This document shows, one piece after another, positions 55,838 through 63,907 of a stretch of 64,000 bases of DNA. The notes under the pieces are model-generated. The model saw only the letters and a program-made list of their open reading frames with translations. It had not been told where the DNA came from and ran no database searches. The stretch is taken from contig NZ_JAGRPV010000001.1 in NCBI RefSeq assembly GCF_030014955.1, positions 3,534,001-3,598,000 of the forward strand, given 5' to 3'. The stretch is from Cohnella hashimotonis (GTDB taxonomy: Bacteria; Bacillota; Bacilli; Paenibacillales; Paenibacillaceae). Position 1 is the stretch's first letter, and every line of letters begins with the position of its first letter. The position numbers and the translations under genes were made by a program.

Positions 55838-56721
55838 GAACGCCCGCCTTTCTTGCGCAGGTCGCTAAGAATCGCTTTGCCCGTGGGCGTCTGGGCGAGG
55901 CCGCCCTTCGCCGTCTCGCGATGCGCTTCGGGCATGGCGGCTCCGATATCCTTCATGACGCCGATCACCTCGTCCGACGGAATTACGCTGCGGACGCCGG
56001 CAAGCGCCATATCTGCCGCCGCCAGCGCGGTCACCGCGCCGAAGCCGTTGCGCACGATGCAGGGAATCTCGACGAGTCCGCCGACGGGGTCGCAGATAAG
56101 TCCGAGCGAATTTTTAAGCGCGAGTCCGACCGCATGGACAGCCTGCTCCGGTGTGCCGCCGCGCAGCTCCGTCAGCGCGCCTGCAGCCATGCCGACCGCC
56201 GATCCGACCTCGGCCTGACAGCCGCCCTCCGCGCCGGAAATGAACGACCGGTTCGCGATGACGTAGCCGATCGCGCCTGCCGCGAACAAGGCTTCAACCA
56301 TCTTGTCGTCGGTCCAGCCGAACCGCTCCTGCGTGCTCACGAAAACGCCCGGAATGATTCCGCACGAGCCTGCGGTCGGCGTGGCGATAATTCGGCCCAT
56401 CGAGGCGTTGACCTCGGAGACGCCGAGCGCATAGGCGAGCGCAGCGCTCGCTTCGCCGCCAAGCGCCGTCCCGCCTAGCGCCCGGTATTCCATCACCCGC
56501 TTCGCGTCTCCGCCCGTAAGGCCGCTGCGCGACTTCGTCTCCTCCGTCGTGCCCTTGCGCACCGCTTCCTTCATGATCTGATAGTAGCTGGCCATCTGAC
56601 CGACGACCGTTTCCTCCGTTTGATCCGATTCCCGGACCTGTTCCTCGATCATATAGCGGCCGATCGTCATATCCGCTTCCCGGCATTGCGCCGACAGCTC
56701 CGCTAGCGTGGCAAATCTCAT
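55834..56721 (-). CDS. sdaAA: L-serine dehydratase, iron-sulfur alpha subunit
   Basis: A 295-residue alpha subunit of the two-subunit 4Fe-4S L-serine ammonia-lyase (serine to pyruvate and ammonia). Cluster Cys residues are in TAGSCGIIPGVF, GAEGGCQAEVGSA and GLICDPVGGLVEIPCI. Overlaps sdaAB by four bases, so the subunits are coupled; both lie in the middle of the accessory operon rather than at a housekeeping locus. Confidence 0.95.
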   Translation of the reverse strand: MRFATLAELSAQCREADMTIGRYMIEEQVRESDQTEETVVGQMASYYQIMKEAVRKGTTEETKSRSGLTGGDAKRVMEYRALGGTALGGEASAALAYALGVSEVNASMGRIIATPTAGSCGIIPGVFVSTQERFGWTDDKMVEALFAAGAIGYVIANRSFISGAEGGCQAEVGSAVGMAAGALTELRGGTPEQAVHAVGLALKNSLGLICDPVGGLVEIPCIVRNGFGAVTALAAADMALAGVRSVIPSDEVIGVMKDIGAAMPEAHRETAKGGLAQTPTGKAILSDLRKKGGRS

Positions 56722-57401
56722 TCTTGCCCCTCCTCCTCGTTCAGATGGATCAAGCGGACCCGCTCGACTTGCGGCAGCGCCTGCAGCTCGCGCCTCACCT
56801 CGGCAGACACCGCCTGATCCATCTCCATGACGGTGAGCGCGCGGCCGCTTCTGCTCTGACGATCGACGTCCATTGCCCGGATATTCAGATTGGCGCGCCC
56901 GACGATCAGCGCCATCGCGGCGACGGTCCCCGCCATGTCCTGATGATTGACGAGCAGCGTCGGACAGTCCGCGCCGAACTTCACGTCGAATCCGTCTACG
57001 CCGACGATCTCGACGTTGCCGCCGCCGATCGAGCAGCCGACCATCGTCAGTGCCCGTTCTCCCTTGCGCAGCTCGAACCGAACCGTATTGGGATGGCCGC
57101 CGGGCCGGAGCTCGGTGCCGAATCGCAGCTCCATGCCAGCCGCTTCGGCCAGCGCGATCGAGTCCCGGATTCGTTCGTCGTCGGGCGCGCAGCCGAGCAA
57201 TCCGGCCGTCACGGCCAGGTCGGTGCCGTGACCCATGTACGTTTCCGCGAACGAACCCGAGAAGATGATGTCCGCTTCGTCCGGCTGCCCGCCGAGCGCC
57301 TGGCGCGCCGTCAGCCCGAGTCTCGCGGCGCCCGCCGTATGCGAGCTGGAGGGGCCGATCATGCTGGGTCCCATGATGGAAAAGACGTCTTTAAATCGCA
57401 T
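56718..57401 (-). CDS. sdaAB: L-serine dehydratase, beta subunit with ACT domain
   Basis: A 227-residue beta subunit. The serine-binding motif is GPSMIGPSSSHTAGAARLG near residues 12-30, and a carboxy-terminal ACT domain includes VNHQDMAGTVAAMALIVGRANLNI. It precedes and overlaps sdaAA. The 36-base gap to the upstream aldolase gene shows no terminator, so it is part of the same operon. Confidence 0.95.
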   Translation of the reverse strand: MRFKDVFSIMGPSMIGPSSSHTAGAARLGLTARQALGGQPDEADIIFSGSFAETYMGHGTDLAVTAGLLGCAPDDERIRDSIALAEAAGMELRFGTELRPGGHPNTVRFELRKGERALTMVGCSIGGGNVEIVGVDGFDVKFGADCPTLLVNHQDMAGTVAAMALIVGRANLNIRAMDVDRQSRSGRALTVMEMDQAVSAEVRRELQALPQVERVRLIHLNEEEGQE

Positions 57402-57437
57402 GTCCGCCCCTCTCCCTTCGCTTTATCGATCGACCGG

Positions 57438-58508
57438 TTAACGCTCCTGCAGCCATTCTTCGAGATGTGTCGCGACGAACGCGTCGTCGTTGAGATCCGG
57501 ATACTGCGCGTACACGCGGTCGATCTCCCCGGATTGACCCGGCGACAGCTCTTCGTGCGGATTAAGGCACCAGGTTCCCTCCAGCAAGCCTTGGCGTCGC
57601 AGCACCTCGTGGATGCCCGGGATGCAGCCTGCGAACTGGTGCGAAGGATCGAAGAAAGCGGCATTGGAATCCGTCACCTGGATATTGCGAACGAGCCATT
57701 CCTTTGCAATCGACGGCTCTCGTCTGGCCGTCTTGATCTCTTCGAGAAGCGCGACCGCCTTCTGCGTCCATACCGCCCAGTGGCCCAGCAGACCGCCGAC
57801 GACCTGCTTCTCGACGGCCCGGCCGTCGATGGTAAAGCGAAAGGTCGTGAACAGGTCCACGACGATATTGTCGTCGTTGCCGGTGTAGAGCGCGATCTCG
57901 TCCTTGCGTTCCGAATGGCAGACGGCGCGGGCTACGTCAAGCGTCTGGTAACGGTTGAACGGCGCCATCTTGATCGCGACCACGTTCGGAATGTCGGCGA
58001 AGGCACGCCAGAATTCGTACGTGAATATTCTTCCCCCGACCGAAGGCTGCAGGTAAAATCCGATGACCGGCATGACTGCCGCGACCTGCCTCGTCCGCTC
58101 GAGCAGCGCTTCCTCGGTCAATTGCCCGAGTCCGCCCATGCTGAGCAGCACCGCGTCGTAGCCCAGCTTAAGGGCGATCGCCGTCTCGCTCAGCGCCTGC
58201 TCCGCCGGTCCGCACACGCCCGCAACCTTGATGAACGGACGGGAAGGCGCCGCCTTGTCGACCTCCTCGGCGGCCATGCGAAGCACGGTCTCATACAGGT
58301 CATGCTCGGGATCGCGAATCTCGAACTGGGTGGAGTGAACGCCGACGGCGACGCCGCCCGCGCCTGAAGCGACGTAATAACGGGTGAGCGCCCGCTGCCG
58401 CCGCTCGTCAAGCTTGCGGTTCGCGTCCAGCGCAAGCGGGTGTGCCGGAATAACGAGGCCGTCCTGCAGCGCCGCGTTCAGCGCATCCGACAAGTATACG
58501 GTCGCCAT
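57438..58508 (-). CDS. DHDPS-fold class I aldolase/dehydratase of unknown substrate
   Basis: A 356-residue (beta/alpha)8 protein of the dihydrodipicolinate-synthase superfamily. The likely Schiff-base Lys is K180 in NVVAIKMAPFNRY, and the catalytic Tyr is in GFYLQPSVGG (Y152). The usual GTTGE substrate loop reads GVHSTQF, so it is not a true DapA, and dapA is present elsewhere at 27361-28236. It carries an extra carboxy-terminal extension with AGCIPGIHEVLR. Probably splits or dehydrates a pyruvate-derived keto acid. Its ATG shares one base with the upstream stop (TGATG) and lies eight bases after AAAGGGG. Confidence 0.88.
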   Translation of the reverse strand: MATVYLSDALNAALQDGLVIPAHPLALDANRKLDERRQRALTRYYVASGAGGVAVGVHSTQFEIRDPEHDLYETVLRMAAEEVDKAAPSRPFIKVAGVCGPAEQALSETAIALKLGYDAVLLSMGGLGQLTEEALLERTRQVAAVMPVIGFYLQPSVGGRIFTYEFWRAFADIPNVVAIKMAPFNRYQTLDVARAVCHSERKDEIALYTGNDDNIVVDLFTTFRFTIDGRAVEKQVVGGLLGHWAVWTQKAVALLEEIKTARREPSIAKEWLVRNIQVTDSNAAFFDPSHQFAGCIPGIHEVLRRQGLLEGTWCLNPHEELSPGQSGEIDRVYAQYPDLNDDAFVATHLEEWLQER

Positions 58509-59524
58509 CAGAATTTCCCCTTTCGTTCCTGGAAGTGGGTCGGCTTGTTCCATGTCGCGCCGCCTTGCAGCACCCATTCCGCCGTCCAGTCGATCAGTTG
58601 CAGCAGCGATACGCTCGGATAGCCGAACAGCTGATGGGACTTCGACGCATTGTTCAGCAGCGCGGTCTCGGATTCCTTGCCTTCGAAAATCGCTTCCTTG
58701 CCAAGCCGTTTGGACAGCTGGCCTGCCGCCCACCGTACGGACATCGTCTCCGGTCCCGTTACGTTCAGGATCGCCGGCGGGCTCGAAGCGATCGCCAGAC
58801 TCCGCAGCGCCATCGCGTTGGCGTCGCCCTGCCAGATGACGTTGGCGTAGCCGGTCGTCAGATCGATCGGACGCTCCTCGCGGATTGCGCGCGCCAGCTC
58901 CAGCAATACGCCGTAACGGAGATCGATCGCGTAGTTCAGTCTGAACATCGTCATCGGCGTGCCGTTTTTGTGCGAGTGATATTCGAAAATCCGTTCTCTG
59001 CCCAGCGTCGATTGGGCGTACTCGCCCAGCGGCTCCGGCGCGATGGATTCATCCGCCCCGCCCCCGCCGACCGGCATGAACGGATAAATGTTGCCCGAAG
59101 AAAAGACGACGATGCGCGAATCTTTATATTTTTCGGCTACCCGTCCCGGCAAATACGCATTCATCGCCCAGGTGAAATGCTCGCGGCCCGTCGTGCCGAA
59201 TTTGTTGCCCGCCATATAAATGACATTCGTGGCGTTCGGCAGCGCCTTCAGCGCCTCGTCGTCGAGCAGCTCGCAAGAGATCGTCTCGACGCCTGCGGAT
59301 TCCAGCTCTTCGCGGGTCTCGCTGCTGCTGAAACGAGATACGCCGATGACACGTTTGTTAAGTCCGCCGGCACGTACGGCATTAGCCGCGAGCCTGGCCA
59401 GGCTCGGGCCCATTTTGCCGCCGACGCCGAGCACGACGATGTCTCCGTCGATCGCCGACAGCTGCTTGACAAGCGCCTCCGACGGTTCGGCTAGCTTTGC
59501 TTCCAGTTGTTCTATCGTATGCAT
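58508..59524 (-). CDS. NAD-dependent epimerase/dehydratase-like extended SDR
   Basis: A 338-residue extended-type SDR. The nucleotide motif reads VVLGVGGKMGPSLARLA, close to GxGGxxG, and the family continues with NVIYMAGNKFG and VVFSSGNIYPF in the expected Ser-containing strand. The YxxxK Tyr is not plain (EYAQSTLGRERIF), so catalysis may differ. First gene of the accessory operon: ATG nine bases after AGAGGAG, with the operator-like repeat about 60-80 bases upstream. Confidence 0.85.
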   Translation of the reverse strand: MHTIEQLEAKLAEPSEALVKQLSAIDGDIVVLGVGGKMGPSLARLAANAVRAGGLNKRVIGVSRFSSSETREELESAGVETISCELLDDEALKALPNATNVIYMAGNKFGTTGREHFTWAMNAYLPGRVAEKYKDSRIVVFSSGNIYPFMPVGGGGADESIAPEPLGEYAQSTLGRERIFEYHSHKNGTPMTMFRLNYAIDLRYGVLLELARAIREERPIDLTTGYANVIWQGDANAMALRSLAIASSPPAILNVTGPETMSVRWAAGQLSKRLGKEAIFEGKESETALLNNASKSHQLFGYPSVSLLQLIDWTAEWVLQGGATWNKPTHFQERKGKF

Positions 59525-59580
59525 GAGACCAGTCTCCTCTCGACTTGTACCTGATTCCATCATACGTGCGAATGCTATAT

Positions 59581-59605
59581 AAAGACAGGTCCATTTATCG
59601 TCTTT
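59581..59605 (-). promoter_or_regulatory. Inverted repeat, candidate operator of the accessory operon
   Basis: AAAGAC-N13-GTCTTT, half-site centres 19 bases apart, upstream of and overlapping a poor -35 region, with TATGAT at 59559-59564 as -10. It lies in the 125-base gap between regulator and operon, which suits activation by the regulator. Confidence 0.5.
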
Positions 59606-59649
59606 AAATTTGCATAGAAGATCTGCGTATTGAAGCAGACCAGCGCCCC

Positions 59650-60972
59650 TTATAAATAGTGATCCGCCAGGAAGGAAAAACGGAAAACTTGGCGCGGCCT
59701 GCCCTTCGGCATTTTTTCCATGCCGGCAATGCCGACGAGTCCCGCATCCGCCCACTGCAGCAGCAGCCGATGCGCGCTGCGCACCGTCACATTCAGCATC
59801 GCCGCAAGCTCGTGCACCTGATAATCGTATTTGCCGTGCCGGGACATATAAGCGAGCAGCTTGCTCAAATAAGCGCCCGTCATCCCCGCCTCCTCCGCGC
59901 GCCGCAGCAGCTCGGGATCGAGCGGCGCCGTGATCGACGACACCGGGTCCGCCATTTCCAGCGGTCCGATCAGCGTGCGATCCTCACGCACGATAAAACA
60001 GGCGTTGCCTCCGGCGGCGACCGACTTGCGAAGCGCGCTTCGCGCATTTGATCCTGCCTCGCTGGCCGTTGCGCCGAAGCCGATGCCGATGCTGAGCGAG
60101 AGACCGTAGGACAAATTGGCGTCCTTCGCGAGCGGGATCGTCTTGTAACCGCCCGTCTCGCGCTCGAAAATGCCCCGCGTTGTGAAGAACAAATACTCGT
60201 CTCCGCCGACAGGCGTCAAATAACCGTCCAGCGATTCAACATAGTCGAGCACCATCCGGTGTATGTCCAGCTTAAGCTTTTGAATCTCGTGCTCGCTCGC
60301 GCTCCGCTGTACGAGCTTGCCGAATTCGTCGACCGTGACCATGCCTACGACGATCTGCGACTCCTTGCCTCTTCGCGATTCGGTCGACAGCAGCGCGCGT
60401 TCCAGCGTGACGATAATATCGTCGTCGGACGGCAGCAGCCGCGCATGCGGAATGTTGAGCCCCGATAGCTCTTCCGCGACCCGCTCCACGCCGGTGAAAG
60501 CAAATACGCTGGCTTGCGATGCGGCGACTTTGCGATGGTGTGCGACGAGCTTGTCCGGCGAGGCATAGGACGGACCGTCATAGACGGCGACCGCGAGCTC
60601 TTCAAGCGCCAGATCCCGCAGCGTGCGCATGACCATCGCCTTGGTGAGCGAATCGACGGACAGGACGGTGTCCGGTCCGAGCCGACCTGCTCGCTGCGCC
60701 TCGAACAACGCCTTGTAAAGACCCGCCCCGGTCAGCGGGACATGGTGCACCGGCACGGCAACCGGCCTTTTTTCCTTTAGCAGTCGCTGCGGCGCGGGTC
60801 CGGACATCAGCAGCGCCTCCACTTCGGTCTCGAGGGCGGCCGCGGTATCGGGCGCATCCTGCTCCTGCCCGACGATACGGACGACGGGCTCAAAAGATGG
60901 GAACGCATTCAAAACTCTTAATATGCGGGAAACGGCGGCCTCCGTCCCTACGATTCCGATCTTGATTTGCAT
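59650..60972 (-). CDS. Transcription regulator with a GGDEY-type domain and winged helix
   Basis: A 440-residue protein that I assign to no named regulator family. Residues 1-190 form alpha/beta sensor-like segments starting KIGIVGTEAAVSRILRVLN. Residues about 205-330 resemble a GGDEF or GTP-cyclohydrolase-III fold: GMVTVDEFGKLVQ, then PVGGDEYLFF (GGDEY at 256-260) and LSLSIGIGFGATASEA. Residues about 384-435 are a winged helix: YQVHELAAMLNVTVRSAHRLLLQWADAG. ATG is eight bases after AGGAGG. Whether it makes, binds or has lost a nucleotide activity is unknown. It precedes the catabolic operon and probably controls it. Confidence 0.85.
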   Translation of the reverse strand: MQIKIGIVGTEAAVSRILRVLNAFPSFEPVVRIVGQEQDAPDTAAALETEVEALLMSGPAPQRLLKEKRPVAVPVHHVPLTGAGLYKALFEAQRAGRLGPDTVLSVDSLTKAMVMRTLRDLALEELAVAVYDGPSYASPDKLVAHHRKVAASQASVFAFTGVERVAEELSGLNIPHARLLPSDDDIIVTLERALLSTESRRGKESQIVVGMVTVDEFGKLVQRSASEHEIQKLKLDIHRMVLDYVESLDGYLTPVGGDEYLFFTTRGIFERETGGYKTIPLAKDANLSYGLSLSIGIGFGATASEAGSNARSALRKSVAAGGNACFIVREDRTLIGPLEMADPVSSITAPLDPELLRRAEEAGMTGAYLSKLLAYMSRHGKYDYQVHELAAMLNVTVRSAHRLLLQWADAGLVGIAGMEKMPKGRPRQVFRFSFLADHYL

Positions 60973-60989
60973 GCGGTATTCCTCCTGTG

Positions 60990-61026
60990 AAAAAGACCCC
61001 CGAAGCCGGCGCTGTCGGGAGTCTTC
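60990..61026 (-). terminator. Terminator of proS, abutting the regulator ribosome-binding site
   Basis: AAGAC-t-CCC...GGG-g-GTCTT stem-loop followed by TTTCACAGGAGG on the minus strand. The T run ends three bases before the regulator's AGGAGG, leaving no room for a promoter. Confidence 0.78.
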
Positions 61027-61068
61027 TTGTTTAAGGCTGTCGATTTACTCTTGTCCACGCAGTCGCTA

Positions 61069-62517
61069 TTAGTAAGCTCTAGCGAATACGACCGTATGCG
61101 CGGCAGGCTTGCCGCAGCAAAGGCAAACGCTCTTGGTCGTCTGCGGCTCGAACGGGATATTGCGGCTCGTCGCGCCGGTCTCTTCCTTCACCTTGCTCTC
61201 GCAAGCGTCGTCGCCGCACCAGCCGGCATACGCGAAGCCCCGCTTCTCTTCGAAAGCGGCCTTGAGCTGGTCGAGCGTCTCGACGTCGAACAGATGCGAC
61301 TCGCGGAATTCAAGCGCCCGCTCGTACATCTGCGCGTGCACTTCCTCGAGCATCTCCGCTACGGATGCCGCCAGATTGTCGAGCGGCACCTGCTTCTTCT
61401 CGCCCGTCACGCGAGATACGAGCACGCATACGCCGTTCTCCAAATCGCGCGGACCGAGCTCGAGGCGAATCGGGATTCCGCGCATCTCGTATTCGTTGAA
61501 CTTCCAGCCCGGCGACACGTCGGAGCGGTCGTCTACGCGTACGCGGATGCCGGCGGCCTTCAACTGCGCGAACAGCTCGTCCGTCTTGGCGATGACCGTC
61601 TCGCGCGTCTTGGGCGGTCCGATCGGAATCATGATGACCTGCGTCGGCGCGACCTTAGGCGGCAATACGAGACCGCGGTCGTCGCCGTGAACCATGATCA
61701 GCGCGCCGATCAAGCGCGTGCTGACGCCCCAGGAGGTCGTATGGCAGTACTCCTGGGTGTTCTCGCGGCTCAAATACTTGATGTCGAACGCGACGGCGAA
61801 CTTGGTGCCAAGATAATGCGAGGTGCCTGCCTGTACGGCGCGCCCATCCTTCATCATCGCTTCGATGGAATACGTGTCGACGGCGCCGGCGAAACGCTCG
61901 GAAGGCGTCTTCTGCCCCTTGATGACCGGAATCGCCAGCACGCTCTCCACGAAGTCCGTGTACACGTCCAGCATTTGCATCGTCTCGCGGCGGGCATCCG
62001 CCTCATCCTCGTGCGCCGTATGTCCTTCCTGCCACAGAAATTCGCTCGTCCGCAAAAACGGCATCGTGCGCTTTTCCCAGCGGAATACGTTCGCCCATTG
62101 GTTGATGAGCAGCGGCAAATCGCGGTAGGAATTGATCCACTTGGCGTACATATGTCCGAACATCGTCTCAGACGTAGGACGTACGGCCAGTCTCTCCTCC
62201 AGAATCTCGCCGCCCGCCTCCGTCACCATCGGCAGCTCGGGATTAAATCCCTCGACATGCTCTTTTTCCTTCTGAAAAAAGCTCTCCGGAATCAGCAGCG
62301 GGAAATAGGCGTTGCGGTGGCCCGTCTCCTTGAAGCGGCGGTCCAGGTCGCGCTGGATATTCTCCCACAGCTCGTAGCCCTCCGGACGGAAAACGATACA
62401 CCCGCGCACCGGCGAATAATCCATAAGCTCGGCTTTTTTGATGACGTCGATATACCAGCGGCTGAAGTCCTCCGCCTGCGGCGTTATTTCCGTTACGAAC
62501 CCTTTATCCTTGGACAT
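61069..62517 (-). CDS. proS: Prolyl-tRNA synthetase, archaeal/eukaryotic type
   Basis: A 482-residue ProRS of the archaeal/eukaryotic-like class, not the longer bacterial type with the editing insert found in B. subtilis. Class II motifs include ELWENIQRDLDRRF, PTSETMFGHMYAKWI, VFRWEKRTMPFLRTSEFLWQEGHTAH and TTSWGVSTRLIGALIMVHGDD. A carboxy-terminal zinc-binding part has CLCCGK, and the protein ends VFARAY. It still occupies the usual place after rseP. No ribosome-binding-site problem is seen. Confidence 0.95.
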   Translation of the reverse strand: MSKDKGFVTEITPQAEDFSRWYIDVIKKAELMDYSPVRGCIVFRPEGYELWENIQRDLDRRFKETGHRNAYFPLLIPESFFQKEKEHVEGFNPELPMVTEAGGEILEERLAVRPTSETMFGHMYAKWINSYRDLPLLINQWANVFRWEKRTMPFLRTSEFLWQEGHTAHEDEADARRETMQMLDVYTDFVESVLAIPVIKGQKTPSERFAGAVDTYSIEAMMKDGRAVQAGTSHYLGTKFAVAFDIKYLSRENTQEYCHTTSWGVSTRLIGALIMVHGDDRGLVLPPKVAPTQVIMIPIGPPKTRETVIAKTDELFAQLKAAGIRVRVDDRSDVSPGWKFNEYEMRGIPIRLELGPRDLENGVCVLVSRVTGEKKQVPLDNLAASVAEMLEEVHAQMYERALEFRESHLFDVETLDQLKAAFEEKRGFAYAGWCGDDACESKVKEETGATSRNIPFEPQTTKSVCLCCGKPAAHTVVFARAY

Positions 62518-62548
62518 AAGCTCCCCTACCCTTGAAAACGTCTATAAT

Positions 62549-63811
62549 TCAGCCTTTGACCAACCTGATAATATCGTTGTAAGTGACGACGACCATCAGC
62601 AGCATCAGCGCCGCGAAGCCGATAAAGTGAACAAGGCTCTCGCGGTTCGGATCGACCGGGCGGCCGCGGATCGCCTCGATGCCGATGAACAGCAGGCGGC
62701 TTCCGTCGAGCGCCGGGATCGGCAGCAGATTGAAGATGCCCAGGTACAGGCTTAAAATCGCGCCCCACCAGGTCAGCTGCGTCACGCCCTGCTTGGCGAT
62801 CTCAACGGTCACCTGCGCCGTTCCGACCGGTCCGTTGAGCTCTTCAAGCTTGACCTCGCCGAAAATGATCTTGCGGAAGCCGTCGAAAATTTTCTTCGTG
62901 CTGTCCACCATCGCATGACCTGCGAGCGAGAAGGTCTCTCCAAAGCCCGGATGCCGCATTTCCGGCGCCATTACGATGCCGACCTTGCCCGTGCTCGCGC
63001 TCGGCGTCACCGTTATTTTCACTTGTTGACCGTCCCGGTCCACGATCCAATTCATCGGCTTGCCCGCGCTGCCCGTGATCGCCTGGGACAGCTTCTGGCT
63101 GTCTCCTTCGACAGCGACGCCGTTAACGGAAACGACCAGGTCGCCCTTCTGCAGCCCGGCCGCCTTCGCCGCGCCGTCGGCAGTCACTTCATTGATGAAA
63201 ATCTTCGTATTCGGCTCGACCGCTACGCCGTACGATTGAAAAAAGACGGCGAACAGCACGAACGCCAAAATAAAGTTCATCAGCGGGCCGGCGAATATGG
63301 TCATCGCCTTCTTGCCTGCCGAAGCGCTGCCGAACTGGCGGTCCAGCGGCGCGATCTGCGTGTCTCTGCCCTTCGCGACGATGAGCGCCTGCGGGTGGAC
63401 GTCGTACCGCTGCACGTCTCCGTCCACGTCCAGCGTCAGATACAGGTGGCGCTCGAGATCGATCGCCGTGACTTCCCCGCGCAAGATTTGCGTCCGCTCG
63501 TCAAGCCGATCCAAATAAATGCGCGTCACCTTGTCGTCCTTGATCCGGACGCCTACCGTATGCCCCGCCTGCACCTCGACGACCTCGGGATCCTCTCCCG
63601 CCATTCGCACGAAACCGCCGATCGGCAGCAGCCGCAGCGTGAACCGGCTCTCTCCGCGCTTGATCGAGAACAGCTTCGGGCCGAACCCGATCGCAAACTC
63701 CCGCACCAGCACGCCGGCCCGCTTGGCAAAATAAAAGTGTCCGAACTCATGAATCGAGACGAGCACAAAAAAGACGAGAACCGTTAGAAAAACAACCTGT
63801 ACCATTTCCAT
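62549..63811 (-). CDS. rseP: Site-2 zinc metalloprotease RseP/RasP
   Basis: A 420-residue intramembrane protease that cleaves anti-sigma and division proteins. HEFGH (H21-H25) lies in the first transmembrane helix, a PDZ domain (about 205-275) has AAGLQKGDLVVSVNGVAV, and LLPIPALDGSRL carries the third ligand. ATG follows GGAGGGT at seven bases. An insert of about 80 residues after the first domain (about 70-150) is longer than in Escherichia coli. It lies between dxr and proS as in Bacillus. Confidence 0.96.
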   Translation of the reverse strand: MEMVQVVFLTVLVFFVLVSIHEFGHFYFAKRAGVLVREFAIGFGPKLFSIKRGESRFTLRLLPIGGFVRMAGEDPEVVEVQAGHTVGVRIKDDKVTRIYLDRLDERTQILRGEVTAIDLERHLYLTLDVDGDVQRYDVHPQALIVAKGRDTQIAPLDRQFGSASAGKKAMTIFAGPLMNFILAFVLFAVFFQSYGVAVEPNTKIFINEVTADGAAKAAGLQKGDLVVSVNGVAVEGDSQKLSQAITGSAGKPMNWIVDRDGQQVKITVTPSASTGKVGIVMAPEMRHPGFGETFSLAGHAMVDSTKKIFDGFRKIIFGEVKLEELNGPVGTAQVTVEIAKQGVTQLTWWGAILSLYLGIFNLLPIPALDGSRLLFIGIEAIRGRPVDPNRESLVHFIGFAALMLLMVVVTYNDIIRLVKG

Positions 63812-63907
63812 GCAAGTTACCCTCCGTCCGCCCTAACGGCTGTCCTTAGATTAACATTATTCGCCGAGGCGATACAAGAGAATACGGGTCTTGCGAAAGG
63901 TCGGTTG

